Shown: one piece after another, positions 45,976 through 55,395 of the stretch
Position numbering within the stretch: position 1 is the first letter of the stretch
Layout: each line of letters begins with the position of its first letter
DNA from: Paenibacillus sp. FSL H8-0548
GTDB lineage: Bacteria > Bacillota > Bacilli > Paenibacillales > Paenibacillaceae
DNA: 64,000 nt
Direction of reading: 5' to 3'
Assembly: GCF_038630985.1 (NCBI RefSeq)
Contig: NZ_CP152049.1
Coordinates: forward strand, 1,091,001-1,155,000
Translations under genes and position numbers: made by a program
Notes under the pieces: model-generated
Database searches by the model: none
The model's input: the letters and a program-made list of their open reading frames with translations, nothing else
Told to the model about the DNA's origin: nothing

Positions 45976-46036
45976 AAAAGTATCAATTGAACCTTTTGAA
46001 GAATTAATGCATGATAAAAGTATCAATTGATACTTT
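45976..46036 (+). promoter_or_regulatory. Palindromic operator with an upstream half copy
   Basis: AAAGTATCAATTGATACTTT (46017-46036) is a perfect 20-bp palindrome. The 15-mer AAAAGTATCAATTGA also occurs at 45976-45990, 40 bases upstream (four turns of the helix). The site lies 65 bases before a gene that codes for its own helix-turn-helix domain, which fits autoregulation. Confidence 0.7.
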
Positions 46037-46100
46037 CTGTTTAAAATGAGGAGGGGTGTTGTACCTATATATAAATTTGGGATTTTTGGAGGTAATGATC

Positions 46101-47120
46101 TTGACGAAACGTATCCGTTACTGCAATGAGTGCCGATGTGAGCGTGAAGTTCAAATTAAAGAAAGAGAAGCACTTTTGACATATGGGGATGAATCTTTTT
46201 CGGTCATTGAGGTTTTTGCAGCATGTATGGCCTGTGGCCAAGAGGTTTCTGATGAAGAACTCGACTCGTTAACATTAAGAAGATTACAGCAAGCCTATGA
46301 ATTAAAGCATACGTATCATGCGGAAGGAATAAAGAAAATCAGGTTATACTTTGGTTTTACTCAACCTGTATTTGCTAAAATTTTAAATATTGGATTGTCC
46401 ACTTTAAAAAGATACGAACGTGGTGGATCTTCACCGGACGTCACCCAAATGGGTATTTTTAAATTATTGAAGTATGCACCAGAAAACATGCTCAAATTTT
46501 ATGAGACGAATCTTTTGAACTTGCTGCCCTCAGAGAAAGAAATTGTTGAAAAAAGGTTTCTTGAATTGTTTGGAGAGAGTGAGTACGAACGAAGCTGCTA
46601 TCATTTATTTGAAACGATCTATAAACCTTTTGAAAACTCTATAAGTAATGGGGATGTACATTTTCACACTAATAAGTTTTTAAACATGATTTTATTTTTC
46701 ACACAGCATGGAGTATTAAAGACAAAACTAATGAAACTTTTATGGTATTCTGATTTTCTGCACTTCAAGAGATTTCAAAGCTCAATAAGTGGAGTTACGT
46801 ATATTCACAAACCATATGGACCTGTTCCCAAAGAATATGAGGCGGTTCTGGCCTATATGGAAAGCAGCGGACAAATTGCTATTTTGGTTGAGGAAGGTGA
46901 TGATGGTTACACAAGAATTTCTATCACATCGCAGCGACAGCTTCAAGATGAATGGTTTTCGCCGGCCGAATTTCAGACGTTATCGGAAATAGTGACATAC
47001 TTTGAATCGTTTGGTTCTCGCGAAATTAGCGATTATGCGCATAGAACAAGCGCATGGCTTGAAACTGTGGATGATCAAATCATCGAATACTCTTATGCTG
47101 GTTCTATTCAATTGCAATAA
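46101..47120 (+). CDS. MqsA-like zinc finger / HTH / Panacea-domain antitoxin-like regulator
   Basis: 339 aa from the TTG at 46101, which has GGAGG eight bases upstream; an ATG six bases earlier is too close to the site. Residues 8-11 and 42-45 give two CxxC pairs (YCNECRC, CMACGQEV), an MqsA-type zinc finger. A helix-turn-helix follows at 80-110 (FTQPVFAKILNIGLSTLKRY). The C-terminal half matches the Panacea (SocA, DUF4065) domain: NKFLNMILFFTQHG, LMKLLWYSDFLHFK, GVTYIHKPYGPVPKEYE. Panacea proteins neutralise diverse toxins encoded next to them. No convincing toxin gene is adjacent, apart from a doubtful 67-aa ORF upstream. A palindromic operator lies just upstream. Confidence 0.85.
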   Translation: MTKRIRYCNECRCEREVQIKEREALLTYGDESFSVIEVFAACMACGQEVSDEELDSLTLRRLQQAYELKHTYHAEGIKKIRLYFGFTQPVFAKILNIGLSTLKRYERGGSSPDVTQMGIFKLLKYAPENMLKFYETNLLNLLPSEKEIVEKRFLELFGESEYERSCYHLFETIYKPFENSISNGDVHFHTNKFLNMILFFTQHGVLKTKLMKLLWYSDFLHFKRFQSSISGVTYIHKPYGPVPKEYEAVLAYMESSGQIAILVEEGDDGYTRISITSQRQLQDEWFSPAEFQTLSEIVTYFESFGSREISDYAHRTSAWLETVDDQIIEYSYAGSIQLQ

Positions 47121-47138
47121 AGATTGTATAAATCAAAT

Positions 47139-47178
47139 AAGCCGATTGCCAGATTAAATTGAGCGAGCGGCTTTTTTT
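47139..47178 (+). terminator. Possible terminator of the Panacea-domain gene
   Basis: AAGCCG pairs with CGGCTT across a 23-base loop and is followed by seven T residues. The long loop makes it weaker than usual. Confidence 0.5.
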
Positions 47179-47242
47179 ATGCATTTTCCGACCCTGTTGA
47201 TAACGATGCTGCGCGAGCAGCCGGAGAGCGGATAACGAAAGC

Positions 47243-47425
47243 TAACGGAAGCCAGAGACGCTAAAGCTCCATTTTTGGCTAGCGTCACATTTTAACGGAA
47301 GCCAGAGACGCTATTCCGCAGAAATGAAGCGAGATCGGGCGTGTAGGGTGCAAATAGAGGCCCCTGTTTCCGTTACATTCTTGAAACGAAAAATAAAGGC
47401 GATTTAGCGTCTGTGGTTTCCGTTA
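47243..47425. repeat. Three copies of a 21-bp intergenic repeat, two direct and one inverted
   Basis: TAACGGAAGCCAGAGACGCTA (one base over the quotable core) occurs at 47243-47263 and 47293-47313, and a copy with two changes lies inverted at 47405-47425. The direct copies are 50 bases apart. The array lies between the Panacea gene and the Wadjet promoter, with no gene inside. Confidence 0.8.
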
Positions 47426-47526
47426 GAAGTGTGAGCGGATCCCTCTACGAATTCCAATCAACCGTAAGGGTGATTTTGTTCCAAATCAGTTTCTTAAGTT
47501 TCTCATGTCATCAACCTATCGCATTT

Positions 47527-47535
47527 TGATATAAT
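47527..47535 (+). promoter_or_regulatory. Extended -10 promoter of the Wadjet operon
   Basis: TGATATAAT (TGnTATAAT) lies 33 bases before the jetD ATG. No clear -35 hexamer is seen. The jetD ribosome binding site is AAGGTG. Confidence 0.6.
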
Positions 47536-47567
47536 AGAACTAAATTTGTCATTTAAGGTGTGAAAAT

Positions 47568-48614
47568 ATGCCTATTAGGCAGCAAATAGAGAGTTATTTG
47601 AGTCGGCACAAGAAACAGACCATTTCCTTGGCAGAGCTGGAGGGAATCTGCTCGGCTAGTTCGACTAGCTATCAGGAGCTTGGTGAAGTACTTATGTCTT
47701 TAGAGGCTAGTGAAGCATTGCAGATGGTAAAGGCACAAGGACGCAACGGAAAGCAGCCCTCGCTTGCCTATAACTATCGGATTAATAAAAGCAAGTTTAA
47801 GCTGGACTTGCATCGCCAGCTGCAGCAGGCAAGACTTCAACTGCATCCGCATATTCGAATAGATGCCTATTATAGCTTGCCAGCAGAAGCATGGCAGCAA
47901 GATGAGCCGAGAATTAGGCAGATCGATGAATATTTAAGAAGAGAGTCGCTCCCGGAGGAGTCTGTCCCTGCTCCTGAGCGCAGCTTTGCATTGGTTGGTG
48001 ATGAAAAATGGATTACAGAAAACAACGGAATGGAGCTGCTCGAGCGAATTGGCCTATGGTCGTCGATGCGAATCATATCGGTGGCAGACCCGTTGATGCT
48101 TGCTTTTAACCCGCAACAGGCGGGACTTGCAGCGCAGCTTCATCTCATTGTGGAGAATAAAACGACTTATCAAGGCTTGCTTCCAGCGTTGGCTGACACA
48201 CAGTTCTCGACTTTGATCTATGGCTGTGGGAAGAAGATTATTAAGAGCATTGAGTTATTCGAGCTGCAGCTTCCATTGCCAGAAGCGCGGCATAACTTTT
48301 ATTATTTTGGAGACATAGATCATGAAGGCATTAATATTTGGGCATCGCTGAATGAGAGGATGAAATTACTTTATCAATCGGAGGCTCGGCTTGCGCTGCC
48401 TTTTTACCGGGCATGTCTGGCGAAGGAAAATGTATTTGGCAAGGAAACGCAAAGACGGGATCTGCTCGCAGTGGAAGCATTTAGCTCCCATTTCACCGAG
48501 GCGGAGCAAGCTAGCATTAATAGCTGTCTAGCATCCGGAGGCTATTACCCGCAAGAAATATTGAAGACAGCGGAGCTTAAAGCGCTTTGGAGGTCGGCCG
48601 CATGGATCATTTAG
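47568..48614 (+). CDS. jetD: Wadjet system nuclease subunit JetD
   Basis: 348 aa. The N-terminal third looks like winged-helix (SLAELEGICSASSTSYQELG). The C-terminal half is Toprim-like: a glutamate in LIVENKTTYQG (near 195) and the acidic cluster YYFGDIDHEGINIW near 247-256, as in topoisomerase VI subunit A and the DUF2220 family. JetD is the DNA-cutting subunit of Wadjet, which destroys small circular DNA such as plasmids. It is the first gene of the operon here, whereas jetD is usually last. It overlaps jetA by 13 bases. Confidence 0.87.
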   Translation: MPIRQQIESYLSRHKKQTISLAELEGICSASSTSYQELGEVLMSLEASEALQMVKAQGRNGKQPSLAYNYRINKSKFKLDLHRQLQQARLQLHPHIRIDAYYSLPAEAWQQDEPRIRQIDEYLRRESLPEESVPAPERSFALVGDEKWITENNGMELLERIGLWSSMRIISVADPLMLAFNPQQAGLAAQLHLIVENKTTYQGLLPALADTQFSTLIYGCGKKIIKSIELFELQLPLPEARHNFYYFGDIDHEGINIWASLNERMKLLYQSEARLALPFYRACLAKENVFGKETQRRDLLAVEAFSSHFTEAEQASINSCLASGGYYPQEILKTAELKALWRSAAWII

Positions 48615-50134
48615 ATTTGAATTTGGAACAGCTTACGAATGGCTTCAAGGATCGTATGACGAAGCTTGCTCTATTTGATCCCTTGTTTGAGCTGCGGGGC
48701 AAACGAAGGACAGATCGTCAGCAAAAGCCTATTGATATGATGGAGCTTGGGCTGCTGTCGCTGCTGTTCTTCTTCGAACAGAAGCTGATTCGCAGCAGCA
48801 AGGCGGGCATTAAGGAGCTTGCACAGTATTTGTACCGCGCTACGGCTGCTGTCTATGATCTTGGAGAGACAGAGGTTGAAGCCGAGGAGCTTGCGCGGCA
48901 GATCGTACAGGTGTTTCGGCCGGCATCGGGCAAGAAGCGGGAGTTTTCCTTCTATAACTGGGAGACAAAGCAAGCGGAGCAAGCCCATATCTCCATTCTT
49001 CGCGCTCATGCATTTGATCTCAAAACAAATACACAATACTATACGCTGGATGAGGATGGGCTGGAGCTCGTTTTTGCGACAAAAGAGTTTTATATGGAGT
49101 TTCAGTTGTCCATTCATCAGCTTGTGCTGCGCAAGCAGCTGGAGAAGGGTGAGTTTCTCGGTGCATTGCGGCAAATTAATGAGATGCGGGTGGATGTGGA
49201 ATCTCTGCAGGAGAGAATGCAGAAGCTGGAGCATGAAATCAAGCGCAATATCGTATCAGAGGAAACGTTTAATCGGTATAAGGCTTTGCTCGACGACATT
49301 TATTCTCGGTTGAACAGGGAGAATGAAGAGTTTGAGGAGCTAAGGCAATTTAGCAAGGATACGAAGGATCGCATACAGGCGGAGGCGGCGCGAAGCAAGG
49401 ATCAACGCCCTTATGAGCTGATTTTGAAAATAGGAAATGAGCTTGAGAGCGTACATGGCGAGCATACGGTGCTATTTCGCCAAAGCATGGATTTGAAAGC
49501 ACATGCCTTATCAGCAGCAAGGGAATCCCTCTATTATACGGGACTTCATTCCTTTAGCTTTGAGCAGGATATCGCATCGCTTATTTTTAGCGTGCCCTTG
49601 CCGCTTGAGAGCATGAAAGGGATCATTGCCCCCTTGTTGAATGTGGAGCAGTCGAAGCAGTGGTCTTTGCTAACGGTTTGGGCAGAGCAAAATATTCAAG
49701 AGGAGCAAGATAGCTCGGATAGGGACAATAGCTTCATGGAGGCCCAGACAGAAGAGCAGAGTGAAATGTTTATTGAGGAACGCAAGCGCGCATTCTCTTA
49801 TTATATGGAATTGCTTATAGGCTTAATGGAAGAAGAAAACCGAGTAGACCTCTCGCGCTTGATCGAGCATGTGAAGGAGCTTGGGCAGGAAAAGCTGCTT
49901 GCGAAGCGCTCCTTTTATGATTTTTGGCTGCTGCTGCATCAGCGAAGTCCGCTTCAGTCTGTTAATCAGCATGCAGAGGATATGGACAAGAGCCAGTGGC
50001 TGGAGTCTGTGATTAGTCAGCTCGGCCAGCGGACACTGTATGTTCGAGAGGCGAAATCACTCTTTAAAGTAAATGAGAGATTCACGATCCAAAACATGTG
50101 GATGTCATGGGAGGAGGACGGTTATGGCGATTGA
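48602..50134 (+). CDS. jetA: Wadjet system kleisin-like subunit JetA
   Basis: 510 aa from the ATG at 48602 (GGAGG eight bases upstream), inside the end of jetD. It begins LALFDPLFELRGKRRTDRQQ and has helical segments, with a central coiled-coil-like region at 210-290 (LQERMQKLEHEIKRN). JetA is the MukF/kleisin-like subunit that bridges the SMC subunit JetC and JetB. The assignment rests on order, size and the JetA-family N-terminus. It overlaps jetB by 11 bases. Confidence 0.82.
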   Translation: MDHLDLNLEQLTNGFKDRMTKLALFDPLFELRGKRRTDRQQKPIDMMELGLLSLLFFFEQKLIRSSKAGIKELAQYLYRATAAVYDLGETEVEAEELARQIVQVFRPASGKKREFSFYNWETKQAEQAHISILRAHAFDLKTNTQYYTLDEDGLELVFATKEFYMEFQLSIHQLVLRKQLEKGEFLGALRQINEMRVDVESLQERMQKLEHEIKRNIVSEETFNRYKALLDDIYSRLNRENEEFEELRQFSKDTKDRIQAEAARSKDQRPYELILKIGNELESVHGEHTVLFRQSMDLKAHALSAARESLYYTGLHSFSFEQDIASLIFSVPLPLESMKGIIAPLLNVEQSKQWSLLTVWAEQNIQEEQDSSDRDNSFMEAQTEEQSEMFIEERKRAFSYYMELLIGLMEEENRVDLSRLIEHVKELGQEKLLAKRSFYDFWLLLHQRSPLQSVNQHAEDMDKSQWLESVISQLGQRTLYVREAKSLFKVNERFTIQNMWMSWEEDGYGD

Positions 50135-50879
50135 TCATAATGTAGTGATGAAGGCGTTCCGTATGTATGTGCAGTTAGCACGCGATACTTATGCGGGGAA
50201 AGAGCTTTTACAAGAATATGTAGCAGATGATGCGTTGCGGGGACTTGTGGATCAATTTGCGCGCGAGGTGGATTGTGTGACGGTAGTGGCAGGCGAACAG
50301 CTCTATATGATTCCGGAGACGCGGCTATCGCCATTCCATGTGAGCAATGATTATATTAAAAAAAATTACATGCGAACGAATGCAGTGAATGCGGATCTTT
50401 ATTTAATGTATGTGTGCATCATTGTACTTATCGGTGCTTTCTATGACAGTTATCAGACACTTGAGCCGACCCGCAGCTTCCTGCGGCTTGATGAGTGGAC
50501 GGAACTCGTTAATGAGCGAATCGTTATGCTTGCCGAGCACTCTGAAGAGGAGTTAAAGGCGATGGAGAAGGAGTTCTCCTACCACTGGACCTCAATCATT
50601 GAGAAGTGGGAAGCGATGGATGATGTGAAAGAAACGGCGCAGCGTCAGAGCGGAAATACAATTAGCCGAGTAAGCTTTATTGATACGGTAAAGCGGTTTA
50701 TGATTGCGCAGGAGCTAGTTCAGGATATCGGAAACCAGGAGCTGGTTTTAACAGAAAAATCCAAGATCGTTGTGCAGCGGTATTTTATGGAGCTGGAATA
50801 TAACCGAGGGGTATTAGAGTTTCTTTATCAGTTTGAGCATAGCAGGAAGGAGGAAGCAGGCCATGCCGGCAATCTCTAA
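50124..50879 (+). CDS. jetB: Wadjet system KITE-like subunit JetB
   Basis: 251 aa from the ATG at 50124, with GGAGGA inside the end of jetA. It contains MKAFRMYVQLARDTYAGKEL, RLSPFHVSNDYIKKNY and YLMYVCIIVLIGAFYDSYQ, consistent with the small winged-helix (MukE/DUF6063-like) subunit. In Wadjet, JetB dimers bind JetA and the DNA path through the SMC motor. It overlaps jetC by 17 bases. Confidence 0.8.
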   Translation: MAIDHNVVMKAFRMYVQLARDTYAGKELLQEYVADDALRGLVDQFAREVDCVTVVAGEQLYMIPETRLSPFHVSNDYIKKNYMRTNAVNADLYLMYVCIIVLIGAFYDSYQTLEPTRSFLRLDEWTELVNERIVMLAEHSEEELKAMEKEFSYHWTSIIEKWEAMDDVKETAQRQSGNTISRVSFIDTVKRFMIAQELVQDIGNQELVLTEKSKIVVQRYFMELEYNRGVLEFLYQFEHSRKEEAGHAGNL

Positions 50880-53800
50880 AATTCGTTTTACGAATGTCGT
50901 TTATGAGGATGGAAATAAGCGATATAATGACGAGGTTTTTCAATTCGACGGTCATAACGGAGCCATATTGCTGGAGAACGGCGGCGGTAAAACGGTATTT
51001 ATTCAAACTGCGCTCCAAGCAGTACTGCCGCATAGCGATCTGGCAGGGCGAAAGCTTAAGGAAACTTTTTCTCTTGAAAATGGTCCGGCGCATGTGGCGA
51101 TTGAGTGGATTTTGAATGAGCGGCCTAGAAGATATGCGGTCACCTGCGTCACGCTGTTTTTGACGGGGACTGGTCTGGACTCGCTTCGTTATGTGTATGA
51201 TTATGCTGCGCATGATGCGGATGGTATCGATGAAATTCCGTTTGTCAAAAAAGTGCAGGGCAAGTCGCGTCCTTCGGAAAAAGGTGAAATACAGGACTAT
51301 TATCAGTCCATGACAGCTAAACGAATGAACGCTCATCTGTTTCCGACGATTAAGAGCTATCACAAATATTTGGAGGAGCAGCTGCATATCATTGCCGCAG
51401 AATGGGATTGGATAGCCAAAATCAATCAAACGGAAGGCGGAATCGAGCATTTCTTCGATGAATGCAAGACGACAACGCTTCTATTTGATCGGCTGCTCAT
51501 TCCCGTTGTGGAGGATTCAATGTCCGGTTATGCGGACGGCAAGTTTGCGGAAGCATTTGAATCGCATCGCAAGATCTTCAAGCGATATAAGGAGCTTAAG
51601 GAGGAGGTAGAAGAGAACGAGCGTATTTTGGTTGAGCTTAATACCTACGTGACCGCCTATGAGAAGGTGAATGCGAAGCAAATCATATATGGAGAGCAGC
51701 AGAGTGAGGCTAAAGGCTACTGGCGTGCTGCTCAGGAACAGGAGGATGCCCAGGGTCGCTTGCTAACACAGCTTGAGGATCAGCAGTTGCAATGGAATCA
51801 TCGCAGAGCACAATTACAGCGGCAAAAGGATTCTCTAGAAATTGCACGGGAGCGGCAGGAGCTGGAGGCTAGCCAGCAAATGGCTCAATTGGTAGACGAT
51901 GATAAGCAGCTTGTGGATGAACAGAGGCAGAATGCGGAGCGGCAATACTATTCTCTTCGTTATGCCGAATATAAGAAGCAGAGAACAGAAGCAAGGGAGC
52001 AGGAGCACTCCGCGGAGCAGCAGCTTAGCGAGCTAGGGCAGTCAGAGGATGAGCGTGAGCTGGACGAAGCTTGGGAAAGCAATAACGGGCAGCTGCGGTA
52101 TTTGCTTGATTCTTTAGAGAATAGATGGGAAGCGGAAAAGCTTCTTTTAGAGCAGGACATAAATGCGCGGCTCGAAAGGCTGGCTCTGGAGGAGCAGCGC
52201 GTAGCGGAGCTGGGTAAGGAGCTGCGTGCTTGTGAGGACCAGAGTCTTGAGCTGAGAACGAGCGAGAGTGCCTTGGAGCAGCGGCGAAATGAGATTAGCA
52301 AAGAAATCTTGGCCAATCCAGCGATGGAGAAGGTAGAGGACAAGCTGGTCTTGTGGATTGTCAGGCAGCAGGAGCTTGATGACAGCAATGTTTCACTTGA
52401 GCAAAAAAACAGAGAAATAGTTAAGCGTAGAGCAGAGCTGCAGGAGCATACGGCCCAAATTCAATCGGCGATACGCCATGAGGTTGAGAGCCTTAGTGGT
52501 CATGAGGCAGATTTGGCTGCACAGCAGCAAGCTCAGCAAGCGGTGCTAGTTGAATTAAGCAGGCTGCGTCCGTCCTGGGAGAAACTTCAAACGGTCTATG
52601 ATCGACAAGACTCGATTGAGCGTCAGCTGGAGGAGGAAGCTGAGCGTCTGTTAGGCGATAAGGAGCGGCTATTGCAGCAGGAGCGCTTAACCTTTCGTTT
52701 TGTAGATGATTATGCGGGGCAGGATCGTTTTTTTGCAGATTCATTTATAGCAAGTGTCATCCAAAAGTGGTCTAATCAGTTTACAGTGCTTATGACGGGC
52801 ATTGAATATTTGGAAAATATGCCGTTATCAAGTGAAGAATCGGTTTCATCGCTATGGGCGCTTACGCTTATTACGCTGGAAGCGGATAAGTCTGAGCTGA
52901 GCAAAAGGCTGTCCGCTTATTCCATGCAGCTTCAATATCCGATTCGGATTCTTTCTACGGACGAGGCTGCTGCATTTGCCAAGGGCGAGGAGTCGGATCT
53001 AGAACAGCAATGGGTGGAGCCTGCGCATTGGGCGAGCAACGCAGAGAGAGCCTCGTTCCAGCAATGGCAGCATGAGGCGCTGGAAACGGCGGAACGTTCA
53101 AGGCAGGCGCGAATCTTGCAGGAGGAAGAGCTGACGAGTTGGCAGGATGCGGGTAAGCTATTCTCGCGTTTCATTAAGGAGTATCCCTTTGATCAGCTGC
53201 AGCAGCTTGAGAAGCTTATCGTCTTGGGGAAGGAACGACTGCGTCAGCATGAGCGTGAGTTGGAGCAGCTTCGGTCGCTGCTCGAACAGGATGAGGCTGC
53301 GCACGCTCAGAACGCCAAAAGAATCGAAACGCAGAAGGATGAGCATCATCAGCTTAGCCACTGGCTCTCTCAAGCTCAGAAGTATATGAAGCTGGGGAAA
53401 GAGATCGTTGAGCTGCAGAAGCAGCTTGCAAGCATCAAGGAGCAAGCTGCTGCGATTAACAGAAGAGCAGCATTACAGAAACGAGACTATAATGCGCTGC
53501 AGGAGCAGCTGTCAGTCCTTGAACGGGAGCTGCAACAGGCCGAGAATGAATTGCTGGTGCTGCGGGCACAGGATGTATACTCTGAAGTTCGCGGTTTCCT
53601 TCCGCTTGCAACTGATCTGCACATCGAACGGTTGAAGGAGCAGCGTATTCGGCTGTTTCAACGCAGAATGCAAATAACGAAGAGTCGAAGCGAGCTGGAA
53701 ACGAAACGTGATGCTGCCAAGGCCAAAAAAAATACGCTGGACGATGAGATGACGCGGCTGCAATCTGAGCATGCGGGTTTGCTGCTTAATATGCTTTTTC

Positions 53801-55278
53801 CGTTAAACGGAACAGAACGAATGAAGGAACTGCTCGTAGATCTACAGCAGCTCAAGGAGAAGCAAAACCGCTTGACTGCTGAATATAAGCAAGCTGATCA
53901 GAAGCTTACTCGTCAGGATGAGAAGGTTAAGCTGCTGCTGGTGATGTATGCTCGTGAGCATAAGGATGAACAGCCGCTGCTCTTTCACGAAAGCTTATCG
54001 TCAATAGGGTCGCGGCTGGAGGAAGAGGATAGCCTCTTAGCGACAGAGAAGCGCGATCTTGATCGGCTAAGCAAGCTGCTTCATTCACAGCTTGAGAAAA
54101 TCCAGAAAGCGATAAATGAGCTAAGGCCGTATAAGCTGCTGCATGGATTTGAAAATCCGCACATTGTGGCAGCGGATCTCCCAGCGGAAGCAACTACAAA
54201 TTTCGGCTATAATCCAGTCGCTATCGTTCATGCGATGCTGGAGCAGCTCTCTATCTGCTATCAAGCAGTAGAGGAAGAGGAGAAACGGCTAGCTAAAGCG
54301 CGTGATCGTTTTAAAAGCTTTTGCCGCAGATATATTCATAATGTGAAGCTTCGGGAAATGGCTGAACAGGGTGTTGAACAGGCGGCGTCCTATGGGCAGA
54401 TACTTACATTCCATGAAACGATGCAGAAACGAATTCATAACGCCAATCATATTGCCGAGGAAACGATGCGGACGGATAATCAGCAGCTGGAGCAATATAT
54501 CGTCCATGTCCATGCCCATTTGAAGCAGGTTGCCGCGGAGCTTAAAGATATTCCGAATAAGACACGGGTCAAAACGGATAACGAGTGGAAGCCGATTTAT
54601 ACGTTCACGATTCCCGATTGGGAGGAGCAAGACGGAAAAGGCGCGATTCGGCAGTATTTGGACTGGATTACAACACAGCTTGAGCATGAGAAATATAAGA
54701 ACGAGCAAGGACAGGCACAAGATGCTGCAGTCAAAAAGGATTTGGCGAAATGGCTGGATACAAAGCAGCTGCTTCAGGTTATTCTTAAGGATAAAGCGAT
54801 GAAGGTAACTTGTCGCAAGGTAACGAATGAGAATACGCTCACTAGAGCTGCCTACTCATGGGAGCAATCAAACAATTGGTCCGGCGGTGAGAAGTGGAGC
54901 AAGAATATGACTTTATTCCTCGGGCTGCTTAATTATACGGCTGAGAAGCGGCAGCATATTCAAACAGGAATGAAGCGTCACCGTGCAGTAATTTTAGACA
55001 ACCCCTTTGGCAAGGCATCAAGTGATCATGTACTCAGTCCGGTTTTCTTTATTGCAGAGCAGTTAGGATTTCAAATGATTGCATTGACTGCGCATGCGAC
55101 AGGAAAGTTTCTTCAGGATTATTTCCCCATCGTCTTTAGCTGCAGGCTGCGCCATGCAGCGGGTGCGGACAAGCAAATTATGACGAAGGAAAAGACGATT
55201 AATCAAGCCTACTTCCGCGACCACGCGCCATTATCGATGGAACGTCTGGGCGATGTGACGCAGGTGGAGCTGTTTTAG
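50863..55278 (+). CDS. jetC: Wadjet system SMC-like ATPase JetC
   Basis: 1471 aa from the ATG at 50863 (AGGAGG nine bases upstream). The N-terminal Walker A is LLENGGGKTVF (residues 36-46). A very long coiled coil fills about 230-1250, with a break near 570-700. The C-terminal head has the ABC signature WSGGEKWSKNM near 1339 and Walker B AVILDNPFGKASSD near 1375, then MIALTAHATGKFLQDYF. JetC is the MukB-like motor that extrudes DNA loops; JetD then cuts circles that can be fully loaded. All head motifs are intact and the system looks complete. A terminator follows. Confidence 0.92.
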   Translation: MPAISKIRFTNVVYEDGNKRYNDEVFQFDGHNGAILLENGGGKTVFIQTALQAVLPHSDLAGRKLKETFSLENGPAHVAIEWILNERPRRYAVTCVTLFLTGTGLDSLRYVYDYAAHDADGIDEIPFVKKVQGKSRPSEKGEIQDYYQSMTAKRMNAHLFPTIKSYHKYLEEQLHIIAAEWDWIAKINQTEGGIEHFFDECKTTTLLFDRLLIPVVEDSMSGYADGKFAEAFESHRKIFKRYKELKEEVEENERILVELNTYVTAYEKVNAKQIIYGEQQSEAKGYWRAAQEQEDAQGRLLTQLEDQQLQWNHRRAQLQRQKDSLEIARERQELEASQQMAQLVDDDKQLVDEQRQNAERQYYSLRYAEYKKQRTEAREQEHSAEQQLSELGQSEDERELDEAWESNNGQLRYLLDSLENRWEAEKLLLEQDINARLERLALEEQRVAELGKELRACEDQSLELRTSESALEQRRNEISKEILANPAMEKVEDKLVLWIVRQQELDDSNVSLEQKNREIVKRRAELQEHTAQIQSAIRHEVESLSGHEADLAAQQQAQQAVLVELSRLRPSWEKLQTVYDRQDSIERQLEEEAERLLGDKERLLQQERLTFRFVDDYAGQDRFFADSFIASVIQKWSNQFTVLMTGIEYLENMPLSSEESVSSLWALTLITLEADKSELSKRLSAYSMQLQYPIRILSTDEAAAFAKGEESDLEQQWVEPAHWASNAERASFQQWQHEALETAERSRQARILQEEELTSWQDAGKLFSRFIKEYPFDQLQQLEKLIVLGKERLRQHERELEQLRSLLEQDEAAHAQNAKRIETQKDEHHQLSHWLSQAQKYMKLGKEIVELQKQLASIKEQAAAINRRAALQKRDYNALQEQLSVLERELQQAENELLVLRAQDVYSEVRGFLPLATDLHIERLKEQRIRLFQRRMQITKSRSELETKRDAAKAKKNTLDDEMTRLQSEHAGLLLNMLFPLNGTERMKELLVDLQQLKEKQNRLTAEYKQADQKLTRQDEKVKLLLVMYAREHKDEQPLLFHESLSSIGSRLEEEDSLLATEKRDLDRLSKLLHSQLEKIQKAINELRPYKLLHGFENPHIVAADLPAEATTNFGYNPVAIVHAMLEQLSICYQAVEEEEKRLAKARDRFKSFCRRYIHNVKLREMAEQGVEQAASYGQILTFHETMQKRIHNANHIAEETMRTDNQQLEQYIVHVHAHLKQVAAELKDIPNKTRVKTDNEWKPIYTFTIPDWEEQDGKGAIRQYLDWITTQLEHEKYKNEQGQAQDAAVKKDLAKWLDTKQLLQVILKDKAMKVTCRKVTNENTLTRAAYSWEQSNNWSGGEKWSKNMTLFLGLLNYTAEKRQHIQTGMKRHRAVILDNPFGKASSDHVLSPVFFIAEQLGFQMIALTAHATGKFLQDYFPIVFSCRLRHAAGADKQIMTKEKTINQAYFRDHAPLSMERLGDVTQVELF

Positions 55279-55311
55279 GTAATGTGAAGCTCCAAAGAGT
55301 ACGGGAAACTT

Positions 55312-55354
55312 AAAGCGTATGTGGAAAGCCGCTGCTCACCACACACGCTTTTTT
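55312..55354 (+). terminator. Terminator of the Wadjet operon
   Basis: AAAGCGT-TGTGG pairs with CCACA-ACGCTTT, with one interior mismatch and a 14-base loop, followed by TTTTG. It lies 34 bases after jetC. Confidence 0.8.
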
Positions 55355-55395
55355 GTTTGCAGTAATAACACTCACACCCTAACAGACGAACCTCG

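Noticed and set aside
46056..46100. Earlier start for the Panacea-domain protein at 46056
   Set aside because: The ribosome binding site GGAGG at 46088-46092 lies downstream of it and points to TTG 46101.
47243..47425. CRISPR array considered for the repeated 21-mers
   Set aside because: Only three copies, one inverted, irregular spacing and no cas gene nearby.
48671..49234. 187-codon open frame antisense to jetA
   Set aside because: Leucine- and cysteine-rich antisense frame typical of a shadow of a helical protein; no ribosome binding site.
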